Positions 52,659-61,336 of a stretch of DNA of 64,000 nucleotides are shown in pieces. The notes beneath the pieces are model-generated. The model ran no database searches. It was not told where the DNA came from and saw only the letters and a program-made list of their open reading frames with translations. How positions within the stretch are numbered: the first letter of the stretch is position 1; the number at the start of each line of letters is the position of its first letter. This DNA is from Bernardetia sp. ABR2-2B (GTDB lineage Bacteria; Bacteroidota; Bacteroidia; Cytophagales; Bernardetiaceae), in NCBI RefSeq assembly GCF_037126435.1, contig NZ_CP147020.1, positions 62,001 to 126,000 on the forward strand. The letters run 5' to 3'. Both the position numbers and the translations under genes were made by a program.

Positions 52659-54320
52659 CTAGAACTTAGAAACAACAAAATACATATCTACTTCGCCTTT
52701 ATTTTTGGCTTCTACTTTTCCACGATACGAACAGAAAAAATAATCTCTGACAAGTGAGTACGTGTATTCAGAAATATTTACTCTTCCTACTTCGCCACTA
52801 GATTCCATTCTTGCAGCAAGATTTACAGTATCGCCCCAAATATCATAGGCAAAACGTTTTTTACCAACAACACCAGCTACTACGGGGCCTGTATGAATAC
52901 CTAAACGCATTTCGAAATAAGGTTTGCCTTGAAGGATTTTCTTTTGTTTTAATTGCTCGATTACTTCCTGCATTTCCATAGCTGCACTAACAGCATCAAC
53001 AGGATTAGTGTAGTTAGAGGTAGGAACGCCACCAGCACACATATAAGCGTCTCCCATTGTCTTGATACGTTCTATATTCCATTTTTCACAAATAGTATCA
53101 AACTCTGAAAAACACTCTGCAAGTTCGTTGATAAGTTCTTCTGGGGTAAGCTGTTCAGCTACTTGTGTAAAGCCTTTGAAGTCTGTAAAAATAACACTTA
53201 CTTGGTCGTAAGAACGAGGGTGAAGTTCGACATTATGTTTGAGTTCTTCGGCTATTTCTTTTGGAAGGATATTTAGAAGTAAAGCTTCTGAGCGTTCTTT
53301 TTCACTTTCTATCATTTCTTTTTGCTGCTCAATTTCCTCATTTTTGGCTGCAAGTTCGTGATTTGCAGAGGCAAGTTCTTTATTCGCTTTCTTCTTTGCC
53401 TTTACTGTATTACTTTGGATAATGATGAAAATAATGAGAATAACAGCAAAAAACGCAACTCCTCCAATTACATACATAAAGAGTTTTTGGTCTGCTTCTC
53501 TTCCTGCTACTGCCTTTGCATGAAGCTGTTCCAAACTATCTGATTTAAAACTATTTCTTTCTAATAACTCTTCTATTGTTAATGTTTTGGCTTTTTGTTG
53601 TTCTTCAATTTTCTCTGCTACTTTCTTCTTTTTTTCAAGCTCTGTTTTACTAATTGATGCAGAATCTACCAATAAAGCATCTTTTTGTTCTTCTAAAGCC
53701 ATTACATCTTCTGCTTGGTCTTTTATTTCTTCCTTTACATTTTCATATAAATCTGCATTATTTTTATCGCCTTTCTTTCTATATATTTTTGATAAGTATT
53801 CTGTACTTTGCAAAACCAAATCAGTAGCATTGGCTTGATTGGCTATACGTATTGTTTCTTTAAGAACAGTAATTGCTTTATCATACTGCTGGGCATCGGC
53901 ATATAATATTCCTTCTAAATAATGCGAACTAGCTACCATTTTTTTATTTCCAAGCATATTGTAGGCTTGTGTGGCTTTACTATAATTAAAAATAGCCAAA
54001 CTATAGTTCTTGTTTTTCTTATAAATTACTCCCAATAAAGAATAGACTTGTCCTAGATTTTTATAATCTTTTACTCTAAGTGAAAAACTAGCAGCTTCTT
54101 TGAGGTAATTAATTGCTTTTTGTTCATTTCCCTCTTTATAATATCTTTGTCCTATTTGATAAGCTAGTTTTCCTGCTTTATTAGAATTACCTTGATTTTT
54201 GGCAGTTTTATATTGTGTTTCTATGTTTTGAGAAAAGCCATTTTGAGGAATAAAATACAGACACATTACAAAAAGCAAGAAACCAAAAAATAATTTATTT
54301 TGAGAAGTAAATTTTTTCAT
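52659..54320 (-). CDS. TPR-membrane class III adenylate cyclase, paralogue
   Basis: This 553-residue protein has the same plan as its downstream neighbour: signal anchor (about 1-30), TPR repeats (about 35-195), coiled coil (about 205-250), transmembrane helix (about 282-302), a second coiled coil (about 305-345) and a cyclase domain (about 370-550). Active-site residues are Asp380 (FTDFKGF), Lys420 and Asp424 (MGDAYMCAGG), Asp493 (YDIWGD), Asn500 and Arg504, so it should make cyclic AMP. The signalling-helix region before the cyclase (EALLLNILPKEIAEEL) is shared with its neighbour. The two probably arose by tandem duplication. Confidence 0.9.
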   Translation of the reverse strand: MKKFTSQNKLFFGFLLFVMCLYFIPQNGFSQNIETQYKTAKNQGNSNKAGKLAYQIGQRYYKEGNEQKAINYLKEAASFSLRVKDYKNLGQVYSLLGVIYKKNKNYSLAIFNYSKATQAYNMLGNKKMVASSHYLEGILYADAQQYDKAITVLKETIRIANQANATDLVLQSTEYLSKIYRKKGDKNNADLYENVKEEIKDQAEDVMALEEQKDALLVDSASISKTELEKKKKVAEKIEEQQKAKTLTIEELLERNSFKSDSLEQLHAKAVAGREADQKLFMYVIGGVAFFAVILIIFIIIQSNTVKAKKKANKELASANHELAAKNEEIEQQKEMIESEKERSEALLLNILPKEIAEELKHNVELHPRSYDQVSVIFTDFKGFTQVAEQLTPEELINELAECFSEFDTICEKWNIERIKTMGDAYMCAGGVPTSNYTNPVDAVSAAMEMQEVIEQLKQKKILQGKPYFEMRLGIHTGPVVAGVVGKKRFAYDIWGDTVNLAARMESSGEVGRVNISEYTYSLVRDYFFCSYRGKVEAKNKGEVDMYFVVSKF

Positions 54321-54415
54321 ACATTTATTTTCGTTGTGCCTTAGAAAGAGTAAAAAAATAGAAAACTTAAATTAGATTGAATCTAGTAGAAATACAAATT
54401 TTTTAGAAAAGAAGT

Positions 54416-54757
54416 TTAATATTCTCCATCATCTACATAAACTTCTAAAAAAACACTATCATTTTCTTTGACAGAAGTAACCCAACCAACATAACCCTCT
54501 TTATGGAAATCAATCATATAATCAGTACAGTAATCGTGTGAAAGGTTATAAGCACCATTTTTATCTGTAAAAACTGGGTTTTTCAGACTGTCTTTATGAA
54601 TCGTTGATAAATAAATGCTTACCTGTACGCCCTCTAAAGGTTGGTTTGTTATTCTATCAACCACAATTCCATTGGCTTCTGTATGGCAATCACAGCCACA
54701 AAAAATAAAAATAAGGACAAAGAACAAACAAAACGGATAAAAGAAGTCTTTTTGCAT
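54416..54757 (-). CDS. Small lipoprotein with carboxypeptidase-regulatory-like domain
   Basis: This 113-residue protein has a lipoprotein signal with lipobox IFCGC (Cys near residue 21). The mature domain is a single Ig-like carboxypeptidase-regulatory unit: ANGIVVDRITNQPLEGVQVS, followed by TDKNGAYNLSHDYCTDYMID and FHKEGYVGW. It is common in Bacteroidota surface proteins. Its role is unknown. It stands between the cyclases and a divergent membrane protein. Confidence 0.75.
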   Translation of the reverse strand: MQKDFFYPFCLFFVLIFIFCGCDCHTEANGIVVDRITNQPLEGVQVSIYLSTIHKDSLKNPVFTDKNGAYNLSHDYCTDYMIDFHKEGYVGWVTSVKENDSVFLEVYVDDGEY

Positions 54758-54807
54758 AAAATAAGATAATTTTCTAATTGATGGTATTAAGTATTATTCT
54801 TTCTTAG

Positions 54808-54815
54808 TACCTTTG
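54808..54815 (+). promoter_or_regulatory. Possible -7 promoter element
   Basis: TACCTTTG, followed by C, fits the Bacteroidota TAnnTTTG element. No well-spaced TTTG is visible upstream. It would serve the membrane protein gene starting at 54955, with a 5' leader of about 130 nt. Confidence 0.35.
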
Positions 54816-54954
54816 CAGCTTAATTTACTAATTTTATTTTGCTTTATGATTAGATAAAATAGATTTTTAGTACAATAATTTTCATTACAAATTAATTACG
54901 TTGGTTCTACTAACTTTTAATTCGTAATTTTTAATTCGTAATTGGTATAGCTAT

Positions 54955-55476
54955 ATGATAAAGTTTATAAAATTTATTTGGATGCTCTCTATGCTTACTG
55001 TAATGGGTGTTCTTTTATATGAAAATGTAATTCTTCAACCTCCAGTTACTATCAAAATTGATGATGTAGGAGGAATTTTTAATCTGACTAAAAATGGTTT
55101 TTTCTATCTTTTTTTAGCTGCAATAGTTGTTTTTAATGGTATTCTTTTGATTTTGGGAACAGTAATTCCAACGTTACCAGAAAAATTTTTACCCATTCCA
55201 AAACGAAAATTTTGGTCAAAGAATAGTGCTACACGCAGAATGCTATTGAATAATTTCAAACTTTGGACAAAAGGAATAGGTATTTTTATTAATCTTTTTA
55301 TAATGGTTTATCTAGTCTCTATTCAAATTGAAAATGGAGCAACTCCAAAATTTCCTTTTGACGCTTCTATTTTATCAACTATTATTTTAACGTTGTTAGT
55401 AGGTTGGTTAGTTCTGTTTTTTGCTTGGTTTGGAATGAACAAAACAGCAGCAGAAAAGGTAAAAGTGAAATCTTAA
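54955..55476 (+). CDS. Hypothetical membrane protein with four helices
   Basis: This 173-residue protein has hydrophobic segments at about residues 3-23, 45-70, 105-125 and 138-162. A basic cytoplasmic loop (PIPKRKFWSKNSATRRMLLN) lies between the second and third. No named family is recognised. The hairpin at 55525 ends its transcript. Confidence 0.65.
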   Translation: MIKFIKFIWMLSMLTVMGVLLYENVILQPPVTIKIDDVGGIFNLTKNGFFYLFLAAIVVFNGILLILGTVIPTLPEKFLPIPKRKFWSKNSATRRMLLNNFKLWTKGIGIFINLFIMVYLVSIQIENGATPKFPFDASILSTIILTLLVGWLVLFFAWFGMNKTAAEKVKVKS

Positions 55477-55524
55477 AAATTAATATTACAAATATACGAG
55501 TCCAGTTTGATTTAGTTTTGGCAC

Positions 55525-55562
55525 AATAATTTGATTATAGATTTATATATAATCAAATTATT
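55525..55562. terminator. Perfect 15-bp hairpin
   Basis: Positions 55525-55539 and 55548-55562 are perfect reverse complements with an 8-nt loop. It lies between the membrane protein and the next gene, 49 bp past the stop. It is A+T-rich and lacks a distinct T-run, so it is a candidate terminator or attenuator. Confidence 0.55.
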
Positions 55563-55591
55563 TCCTATCAAATTCATTATTTCAATCTACT

Positions 55592-56227
55592 ATGAAAAAT
55601 ATTAAAAAACGATTTCAGATAACCCTAAAGTCAAATTCATTTATTCTTCCAGCTTTCTTTTTTTCTGTTGTATTTCTTTTTTCTGCCTTTTCTTTTTTCG
55701 GACAAATGCCAGATAAATATTCTAGGAAAAGAATTGGAGAAGGAGTAACACTTCTTATTCCTAATAATTTTGTAGAAATGTCTGATGATGAAATTGCTGC
55801 AAAATACTTCACACCAAAAAGACCATTAGCTATTTTTAGAAGTCCAGACCGAAAAGCCGAATTAGGAATTAATTCAAGTCTTTTTGAATGGGGAGAAGTT
55901 GGTTTGGAAAGCGAAATGAATATGGAGCTTTTGAAAGGATTTTATAAAGGAGCGATTGCAAATTCGTTTTATGAAAAAGTAAAATTCTTAAATGAAGGCG
56001 AAATTATAAGCATTGGAGATAGAGAAGCCGTATTATTCGAATTTATTGGAGCAATTCCAGAAGACCCAAATGCAATTATTAACAGAGGTGGAAAATCTCG
56101 TTATCATCAAGTTTTGTATAGCGTTTATAATGGAAAAGTTTTGATTATTAATTTTAGTGTAAACGGAACAGATTATAAATATTGGAAAGAACACGCTACA
56201 AAAATGGTAACTTCTGTGAAGATTTAA
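55592..56227 (+). CDS. Hypothetical exported protein, possibly PsbP/DUF1795-like
   Basis: This 211-residue protein has a basic N-terminus, a hydrophobic core (SFILPAFFFSVVFLFSAFSF) and a plausible signal-peptide cut near FFGQ. The mature region, VTLLIPNNFVEMSDDEIAAK then FRSPDRKAELGIN, GDREAVLFEFIGAI and LIINFSVNGTDYKYWKEHA, resembles small alpha/beta PsbP-like lipoproteins. Function is unknown and the fold assignment is weak. A double-hairpin repeat follows immediately. Confidence 0.6.
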   Translation: MKNIKKRFQITLKSNSFILPAFFFSVVFLFSAFSFFGQMPDKYSRKRIGEGVTLLIPNNFVEMSDDEIAAKYFTPKRPLAIFRSPDRKAELGINSSLFEWGEVGLESEMNMELLKGFYKGAIANSFYEKVKFLNEGEIISIGDREAVLFEFIGAIPEDPNAIINRGGKSRYHQVLYSVYNGKVLIINFSVNGTDYKYWKEHATKMVTSVKI

Positions 56228-56232
56228 CTTCT

Positions 56233-56289
56233 AACCCACGATTTTAATCGTGGGTTTCATTCTTCGAAACCCATAACTTTAGTTATGGG
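56233..56289. repeat. REP-like double hairpin, copy C
   Basis: Hairpin 1 has perfect 11-bp arms around TT (56233-56256). Hairpin 2 has perfect 9-bp arms around TT (56270-56289). The TTTC and CGAAAC boundaries match the other copies. It begins only 6 bp after the stop of the upstream gene. Confidence 0.85.
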
Positions 56290-56313
56290 AAAAGATACAA
56301 GATTCAAAACAAA

Positions 56314-57024
56314 ATGACAAAACCTTTTTCAGTAGCCAGTATGCAGGAAGTGCTTTTAGCACAAGAAAGCCGAACTATTTTTGAAAATGTAAATTTGGAA
56401 GTGGCGAGTGGCGAATTTGTCTATTTAATTGGAAAGACAGGAAGTGGAAAATCCACTATTTTGAAGGCTTTGTATGCTGATTTGCCTGTCGAAAATGGAG
56501 AAATTGTAGTGGCAGGTTATCGTGTCAATCATTTACAGCCTTCCGAAATTCCTTATCTTAGACGAAAAATAGGAATTGTCTTTCAAGATTTTCAATTGTT
56601 TACAGACCGTAGCGTTTTTGAAAACTTAGCCTTTGTGATGCGTGCCACAGGTTGGACAGACAAAGTAGCCATTCAGCATCGCATAGATCAAATTTTAAAG
56701 CAAGTAGGCATTGATGAGCTGATGTACAAAATGCCTCATCAACTTTCTGGGGGAGAACAGCAGCGTGTCGCCATTGCAAGGGCGTTGCTAAATGACCCTT
56801 TGATTGTCTTGGCAGACGAACCCACAGGAAACCTTGACCCAACTATTGCCAACGATATTTTGAATGTTTTTGTAGAAATAAATAAGGCAGGAACAGCCGT
56901 TTTGATGGCAACTCATCATCATAATTTCCTTAAAAAACACCCTGCAAGAGTTTTTTATTGTGAAGAAGGACAGGTAAAAGATATTGATAAAAATTTGGTT
57001 ATTCAAAAAATGACTGAAGAATAA
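56314..57024 (+). CDS. ftsE: Cell-division-type ABC transporter ATP-binding protein (FtsE-like)
   Basis: This 236-residue ATPase resembles FtsE, which with FtsX controls septal peptidoglycan hydrolases. Motifs are Walker A (GKTGSGKST), Q-loop (VFQDFQLF), signature (LSGGEQQRVAIARAL), Walker B (LIVLADEPTG) and the switch His in MATHHHNF. FENVNLEVASGEFVYLIG and the RSVFENLAFVMRATGW region are FtsE-like, though the same sequence features occur in LolD-type proteins. No ftsX is adjacent. The TIR gene begins 79 bp downstream. Confidence 0.85.
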   Translation: MTKPFSVASMQEVLLAQESRTIFENVNLEVASGEFVYLIGKTGSGKSTILKALYADLPVENGEIVVAGYRVNHLQPSEIPYLRRKIGIVFQDFQLFTDRSVFENLAFVMRATGWTDKVAIQHRIDQILKQVGIDELMYKMPHQLSGGEQQRVAIARALLNDPLIVLADEPTGNLDPTIANDILNVFVEINKAGTAVLMATHHHNFLKKHPARVFYCEEGQVKDIDKNLVIQKMTEE

Positions 57025-57047
57025 TTTTTTCGATAAATGAGCTAATT

Positions 57048-57055
57048 TATATTTG
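57048..57055 (+). promoter_or_regulatory. Possible -7 promoter element of the TIR gene
   Basis: TATATTTG, followed by C, fits the TAnnTTTG element and lies 48 bp before the TIR gene's ATG. The -33 region has only TTTT/TTTC, so the match is partial. If real, the gene can be expressed apart from ftsE. Confidence 0.4.
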
Positions 57056-57102
57056 CTTACTTGCTCAAAAGTAGTTATTTTCAAAAAAAATAAACTTTAC
57101 TT

Positions 57103-60100
57103 ATGAGCGACATTACTCCACCAACTATTTTAGACAAATTAGAAGATAATTTAGACACTCGTTTTAGAGATGTCTTTATATCTTATGGAAGAGCAGAATC
57201 AAAGGCTTTTGCTGCCAAACTCTGCGAAAGACTTACCCAAAAAGGCTATAAAGTATGGTTTGACCAAAATGATATTCCTCTAGGAGTAGATTTTCAGCAC
57301 CAGATTGATGAAGGAATTGAGACAGCTCATAATTTTATTTTCATTATCGCTCCTCACGCTGTAAAGTCTCCTTACTGCCGAAAAGAAATTGAACTCGCCG
57401 TAAAAAGAGGAAAACGAATTATTCCAATCCTGCAAATTGAACCGACTTCAAAAGAAGTTTGGGATATGATGCACCCTACTATTGGAAAAATAAACTGGGT
57501 GTACATGCGCCAAAAGTGGGAGGAGGAAAAGGAACAAACAGAATACGAAACCATTGATGATTTTGATACAGGATTTGAAGGGGTACTGACGTTATTAGAA
57601 CAAGAACAAGAGTATGTAAAACGTCATACAGAAATTTTGCTTAGAGCCATTGAGTGGGAGAAAAATCATCATAATTCTATGCATTTATTGGTAGCTAATG
57701 AGCGCAAAGAAGCCGAAAAGTGGCTTTTTTATCGTTTTGAAACTACACAACCCCCTTGCCGTCCGTCTGATTTGCATGTTCGTTTTATTTCGGAAGCTAA
57801 AAAGAATGCAAACAACCTTCAGACAGACGTTTTTATTGCTTCTGCCGAGAAAGAAAAAGAAGGAAATAGTATGACAAGAGAGCAGGTTATTTATATGCTT
57901 GCACTTCATGGTTATACCTCTTGGACACACGTAACTGACCTAAATTCGGGTGTCGATTTTCATAAAGCCATAAGAAAAGGGGTAGAAGGCGCAGATAATT
58001 TGATTTTCTTGATTACAAAAGAATCTTTAGCATCAGAGTATTGTATGGAAGAACTGGAGTATGCTATTTCTTTAGAGAAAAGAATCATTCCTTTGTGCCT
58101 AGAAAAAATAGCTGAAAATGAGCTTCCAAAGGCATTAAGAAATCTTCAATATATAGACTTTACAGACAATAAAGACGACACAACACTTTCTAAAAATGAA
58201 AAAACAGATTTTGAGAGGGATATTGATGAGCTTTTAGCAATCCTTGATGCAGATAAAGAATATATACAACGTCATAAAATTTTACTTACTCAAGCTTTAA
58301 AATGGGAGCGTCAAGATAAAAATGCTTCGATGCTTTTGCGTGGGCATAATCTTGAACAAGCTAAAATTTGGCTCAAAATTGGGCAAAAAAGAGAGACTCA
58401 GTTACCTCTGCCTATTCACGAAGATTTTATAAAAGAAAGTCAAGCTAAAAGTAGTTCAGAACGTACAGATGTTTTTGTCTCCTATTCCAGAACTGATGGA
58501 GATATTGCTAGAAAGCTAAATGAGAGTTTACAAATTGCAGGAAAAACAACGTGGTTTGACCAAGAAAGCATTGCCTCTGGTGCAGATTTTCAGAAAGAAA
58601 TTTATGAGGGAATCCAAAATGCTGATAATATTGTTTTTATTCTTTCTCCAGAATCTATTTTATCTCCCTATTGTGCTGATGAAGTAGAGTTTGCTCAAAA
58701 ACTGGGAAAGCGTTTTGTTACACTTTTGTATAGAGAGATTGATACAAAGGAGCTTCCGACAGCTTTTTCTACTGTTCAATGGATAGATTTTAGAACTAAT
58801 TACACCAAATTTGATAAGCAGTTTGCAGAGGTATTACGTACCTTAGATACCGATAGAGAACACGTACAAGCGCACACAAAGTGGCAAAATGAAGCCATGG
58901 AATGGGTGGACTTTGATAGAGGTAACGATTTTTTGCTACGTGGAAATGAAGTCTCATTGGCAAAAGAATGGATAGACACAGCAAAAGAAAATAAAAAAGT
59001 TCCTCTAGTTACAGATCTTCAAGAAGAATTTATAAAAGAAAGTCTAAAACAAGAAGGAAAAGTAAAACGAGCGATTGAAAGAAATAAGCAAATTGCTATT
59101 GCAGCAGTCGCAATTATATTGGCTGTGGCGATGCTTGCAGGTTCTCAATGGTACAAATCCTATAAGCACCAACAAGAGTTGGCTATAAAAAATTTAGTCT
59201 TTAAGTCAAAAGAAGTGCTGGAAACTTCGCCTGATAGAGCCTTACAGTTGGCTTATGAAGCTTACAAAGCAGATAAAAAAGTTTCGCTAGTGGCAGTAAA
59301 AAATCTCTATCATATTATAGAAGATGCAAATATACTTTCTTCTGATGAACCAATTTTTACAGAGCTGAAAGCCGAAGACACTATTTTATCAGTCGTTTGG
59401 GCAAAAGATAAATCCCGTTTTGTTACTATTGGATATGAAGGTTTGATTTTGTTTGATGGAAAAGGAAGATTTATAAAAAAACTTTCAGATGGCAAACCAA
59501 GTAGCTATCAAAACCAAATTAATAATTTTAGTATTTTAAATCATGATTTTAATGTAGATTATGCTTACAGTAAAAGTATTTTAAAGCCTTATTTTGTAGC
59601 ATTATCAGATGATGGAAACTATATTATAACTCATTCTGATAGCAATGAAATTATTTTCTTCGATAAAAATGGAAATAAAACGGGTGTTATAAAATCAGAG
59701 AAGCCAGTAGGGCAAGATATTAAATTAGACTTTATAGAAAAAGATGATTCTCTTTTTATAGTAGCAATGGAGGGAGTAGTAAATACAGACTATTATCCTA
59801 GAGGATTTTCTCTTCTTGATAAACTAGGCAACAAAATTCGTTATTATGATGAAGATAGCATAGATTGGGGGATTCAAAATGAGCTTTATAATAAAGTCGC
59901 AAGAATATGGCAACAAAAAGTAGGAGACAAAAAGTTTGAAAAGTCTATCCTTAAAAGAACAACAAGTTTTATACTTGGTAATCATATACTGATAAATGAT
60001 GATGATAATGGGTGGAAGTTAGTAACAAATCAAAAACAAGATTCTACTATAATTACTTACAATTTTCCTGAAAAAATTCATTTCTCAAATCTTGATCCTA

Positions 60101-61314
60101 ATTATGCAATAGCTTACAACCAAAATACAGCCTATATTTTTGCTTTTCCAGACCGAATACAATCTGCATTGGAAAAAATACCTCCTCTATCAGCTAGAGA
60201 AAAAATTGAAAATCAAGTAGCCAAATTAGATGATTATAGACAAGTACCAGAAGCAGTAGCTGATATGGTAGCCAAAGGAATTTTATTTCTGACTGTATTT
60301 TTACTGAGTATTTTGGTGCTGAATTATATGAACATGCTGTTTTTGGCGCAAAAATATTTCAAAATCATTATCTATCTATTTGTTGGCTTTTTCATCGGAG
60401 TTGGGTGGTTTATATTTATCATGACAGATGAATACGTAATTCCTGTAGCATTTTCTTCAGGAATTTCCTTAGTTGTCGCAGGTATATTTTTTGGGATACA
60501 AGATTTGAAACGAAAACTTTATTTCAATGGAACACTCTTCACAGCAGTAGCCATTCTTTTAGGGATACTTTCCCTTTCACTCTTTCATTATACAAATCGT
60601 GCCGAAGGATTTACCGAAACACTTTCTCATGTTTTTGGAGGAGTAAATATTTTTATATGGATTGTTGTTGGAATCACATGGTTTGCCACCGAAAAAGCTG
60701 CTAAAGAATTTTCTCAACGCAATTTTAATTATTTTGCTGATTGGATAGGCATACTGGTTTCTACAATTTCATTTTTTATTGTTCTCTCTATCACAAAGTT
60801 TTCTTTGGAAGATAATTTATCCTTTTTCTTCTTGATTCTAATCTTTCCTTTTATCTATCTTCTAAGGACATTCATTCATCAATACGTACTTTATACTTAT
60901 CAAAAAGCTAAATACAGCCTAACTATTTTGAGAATGTATATTCCTGTTATCATTATGTTTCCTTTCTTTGCTACGGGCGCAATTATAGAGTTTAATGGAG
61001 GAACTGGAGGAGGTTCAAATTACTTACTTATTGTTTCAGCTTTTCTATTATTGTGTTATATTTTTATTCTCTATGTTTTTACTATTTTTGTAGCCTTCAA
61101 ACAAAAAGATAGACTAAACTTAATAGCTAATTTCTTTTTTTGGTGGACAGCAATATTACTTATTTTTGTAGTTGTTCCTTCCGTTGATGAAGAAAACACA
61201 TCTATATTTTATAGTTCTATTTGTATTATTTGGTTTGCTCCACTTGCTTGGATGCTCTACAAATTTTTTAAGAAACGAAACATTGAAAAGCATCAAACAG
61301 TTGAAATAGAGTAA
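57103..61314 (+). CDS. Triple-TIR membrane protein with propeller-like and multi-spanning regions
   Basis: This 1403-residue protein has three tandem TIR modules: TIR1 (about 20-125), TIR2 (about 238-350), TIR3 (about 453-570). Each is followed by a helical segment with HTxxLxxAxxWE and LLRG...AKxWL, the usual TIR companion in bacteria. The NADase-type Glu is Glu95 in TIR1 (SPYCRKEIE) and Glu527 in TIR3 (SPYCADEVE). TIR2 has Glu317 but lacks the SYxR and WFD motifs (ASAEKEK and SWTHVTD), so it is probably inactive. A transmembrane helix lies at about 663-682, followed by a propeller-like region (about 740-1010) and about ten membrane helices (about 1060-1395). Roles in signalling or abortive infection are hypotheses. 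Confidence 0.85.
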   Translation: MSDITPPTILDKLEDNLDTRFRDVFISYGRAESKAFAAKLCERLTQKGYKVWFDQNDIPLGVDFQHQIDEGIETAHNFIFIIAPHAVKSPYCRKEIELAVKRGKRIIPILQIEPTSKEVWDMMHPTIGKINWVYMRQKWEEEKEQTEYETIDDFDTGFEGVLTLLEQEQEYVKRHTEILLRAIEWEKNHHNSMHLLVANERKEAEKWLFYRFETTQPPCRPSDLHVRFISEAKKNANNLQTDVFIASAEKEKEGNSMTREQVIYMLALHGYTSWTHVTDLNSGVDFHKAIRKGVEGADNLIFLITKESLASEYCMEELEYAISLEKRIIPLCLEKIAENELPKALRNLQYIDFTDNKDDTTLSKNEKTDFERDIDELLAILDADKEYIQRHKILLTQALKWERQDKNASMLLRGHNLEQAKIWLKIGQKRETQLPLPIHEDFIKESQAKSSSERTDVFVSYSRTDGDIARKLNESLQIAGKTTWFDQESIASGADFQKEIYEGIQNADNIVFILSPESILSPYCADEVEFAQKLGKRFVTLLYREIDTKELPTAFSTVQWIDFRTNYTKFDKQFAEVLRTLDTDREHVQAHTKWQNEAMEWVDFDRGNDFLLRGNEVSLAKEWIDTAKENKKVPLVTDLQEEFIKESLKQEGKVKRAIERNKQIAIAAVAIILAVAMLAGSQWYKSYKHQQELAIKNLVFKSKEVLETSPDRALQLAYEAYKADKKVSLVAVKNLYHIIEDANILSSDEPIFTELKAEDTILSVVWAKDKSRFVTIGYEGLILFDGKGRFIKKLSDGKPSSYQNQINNFSILNHDFNVDYAYSKSILKPYFVALSDDGNYIITHSDSNEIIFFDKNGNKTGVIKSEKPVGQDIKLDFIEKDDSLFIVAMEGVVNTDYYPRGFSLLDKLGNKIRYYDEDSIDWGIQNELYNKVARIWQQKVGDKKFEKSILKRTTSFILGNHILINDDDNGWKLVTNQKQDSTIITYNFPEKIHFSNLDPNYAIAYNQNTAYIFAFPDRIQSALEKIPPLSAREKIENQVAKLDDYRQVPEAVADMVAKGILFLTVFLLSILVLNYMNMLFLAQKYFKIIIYLFVGFFIGVGWFIFIMTDEYVIPVAFSSGISLVVAGIFFGIQDLKRKLYFNGTLFTAVAILLGILSLSLFHYTNRAEGFTETLSHVFGGVNIFIWIVVGITWFATEKAAKEFSQRNFNYFADWIGILVSTISFFIVLSITKFSLEDNLSFFFLILIFPFIYLLRTFIHQYVLYTYQKAKYSLTILRMYIPVIIMFPFFATGAIIEFNGGTGGGSNYLLIVSAFLLLCYIFILYVFTIFVAFKQKDRLNLIANFFFWWTAILLIFVVVPSVDEENTSIFYSSICIIWFAPLAWMLYKFFKKRNIEKHQTVEIE

Positions 61315-61336
61315 TCATAAAATAGATTTTCGGATA

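Noticed and set aside
50827-54320. Pycsar-type antiphage cyclases
   Set aside because: These cyclases have TPR and membrane regions and the ATP-selecting Lys/Asp pair, unlike the compact pyrimidine cyclases of Pycsar, and no typical Pycsar effector is adjacent.
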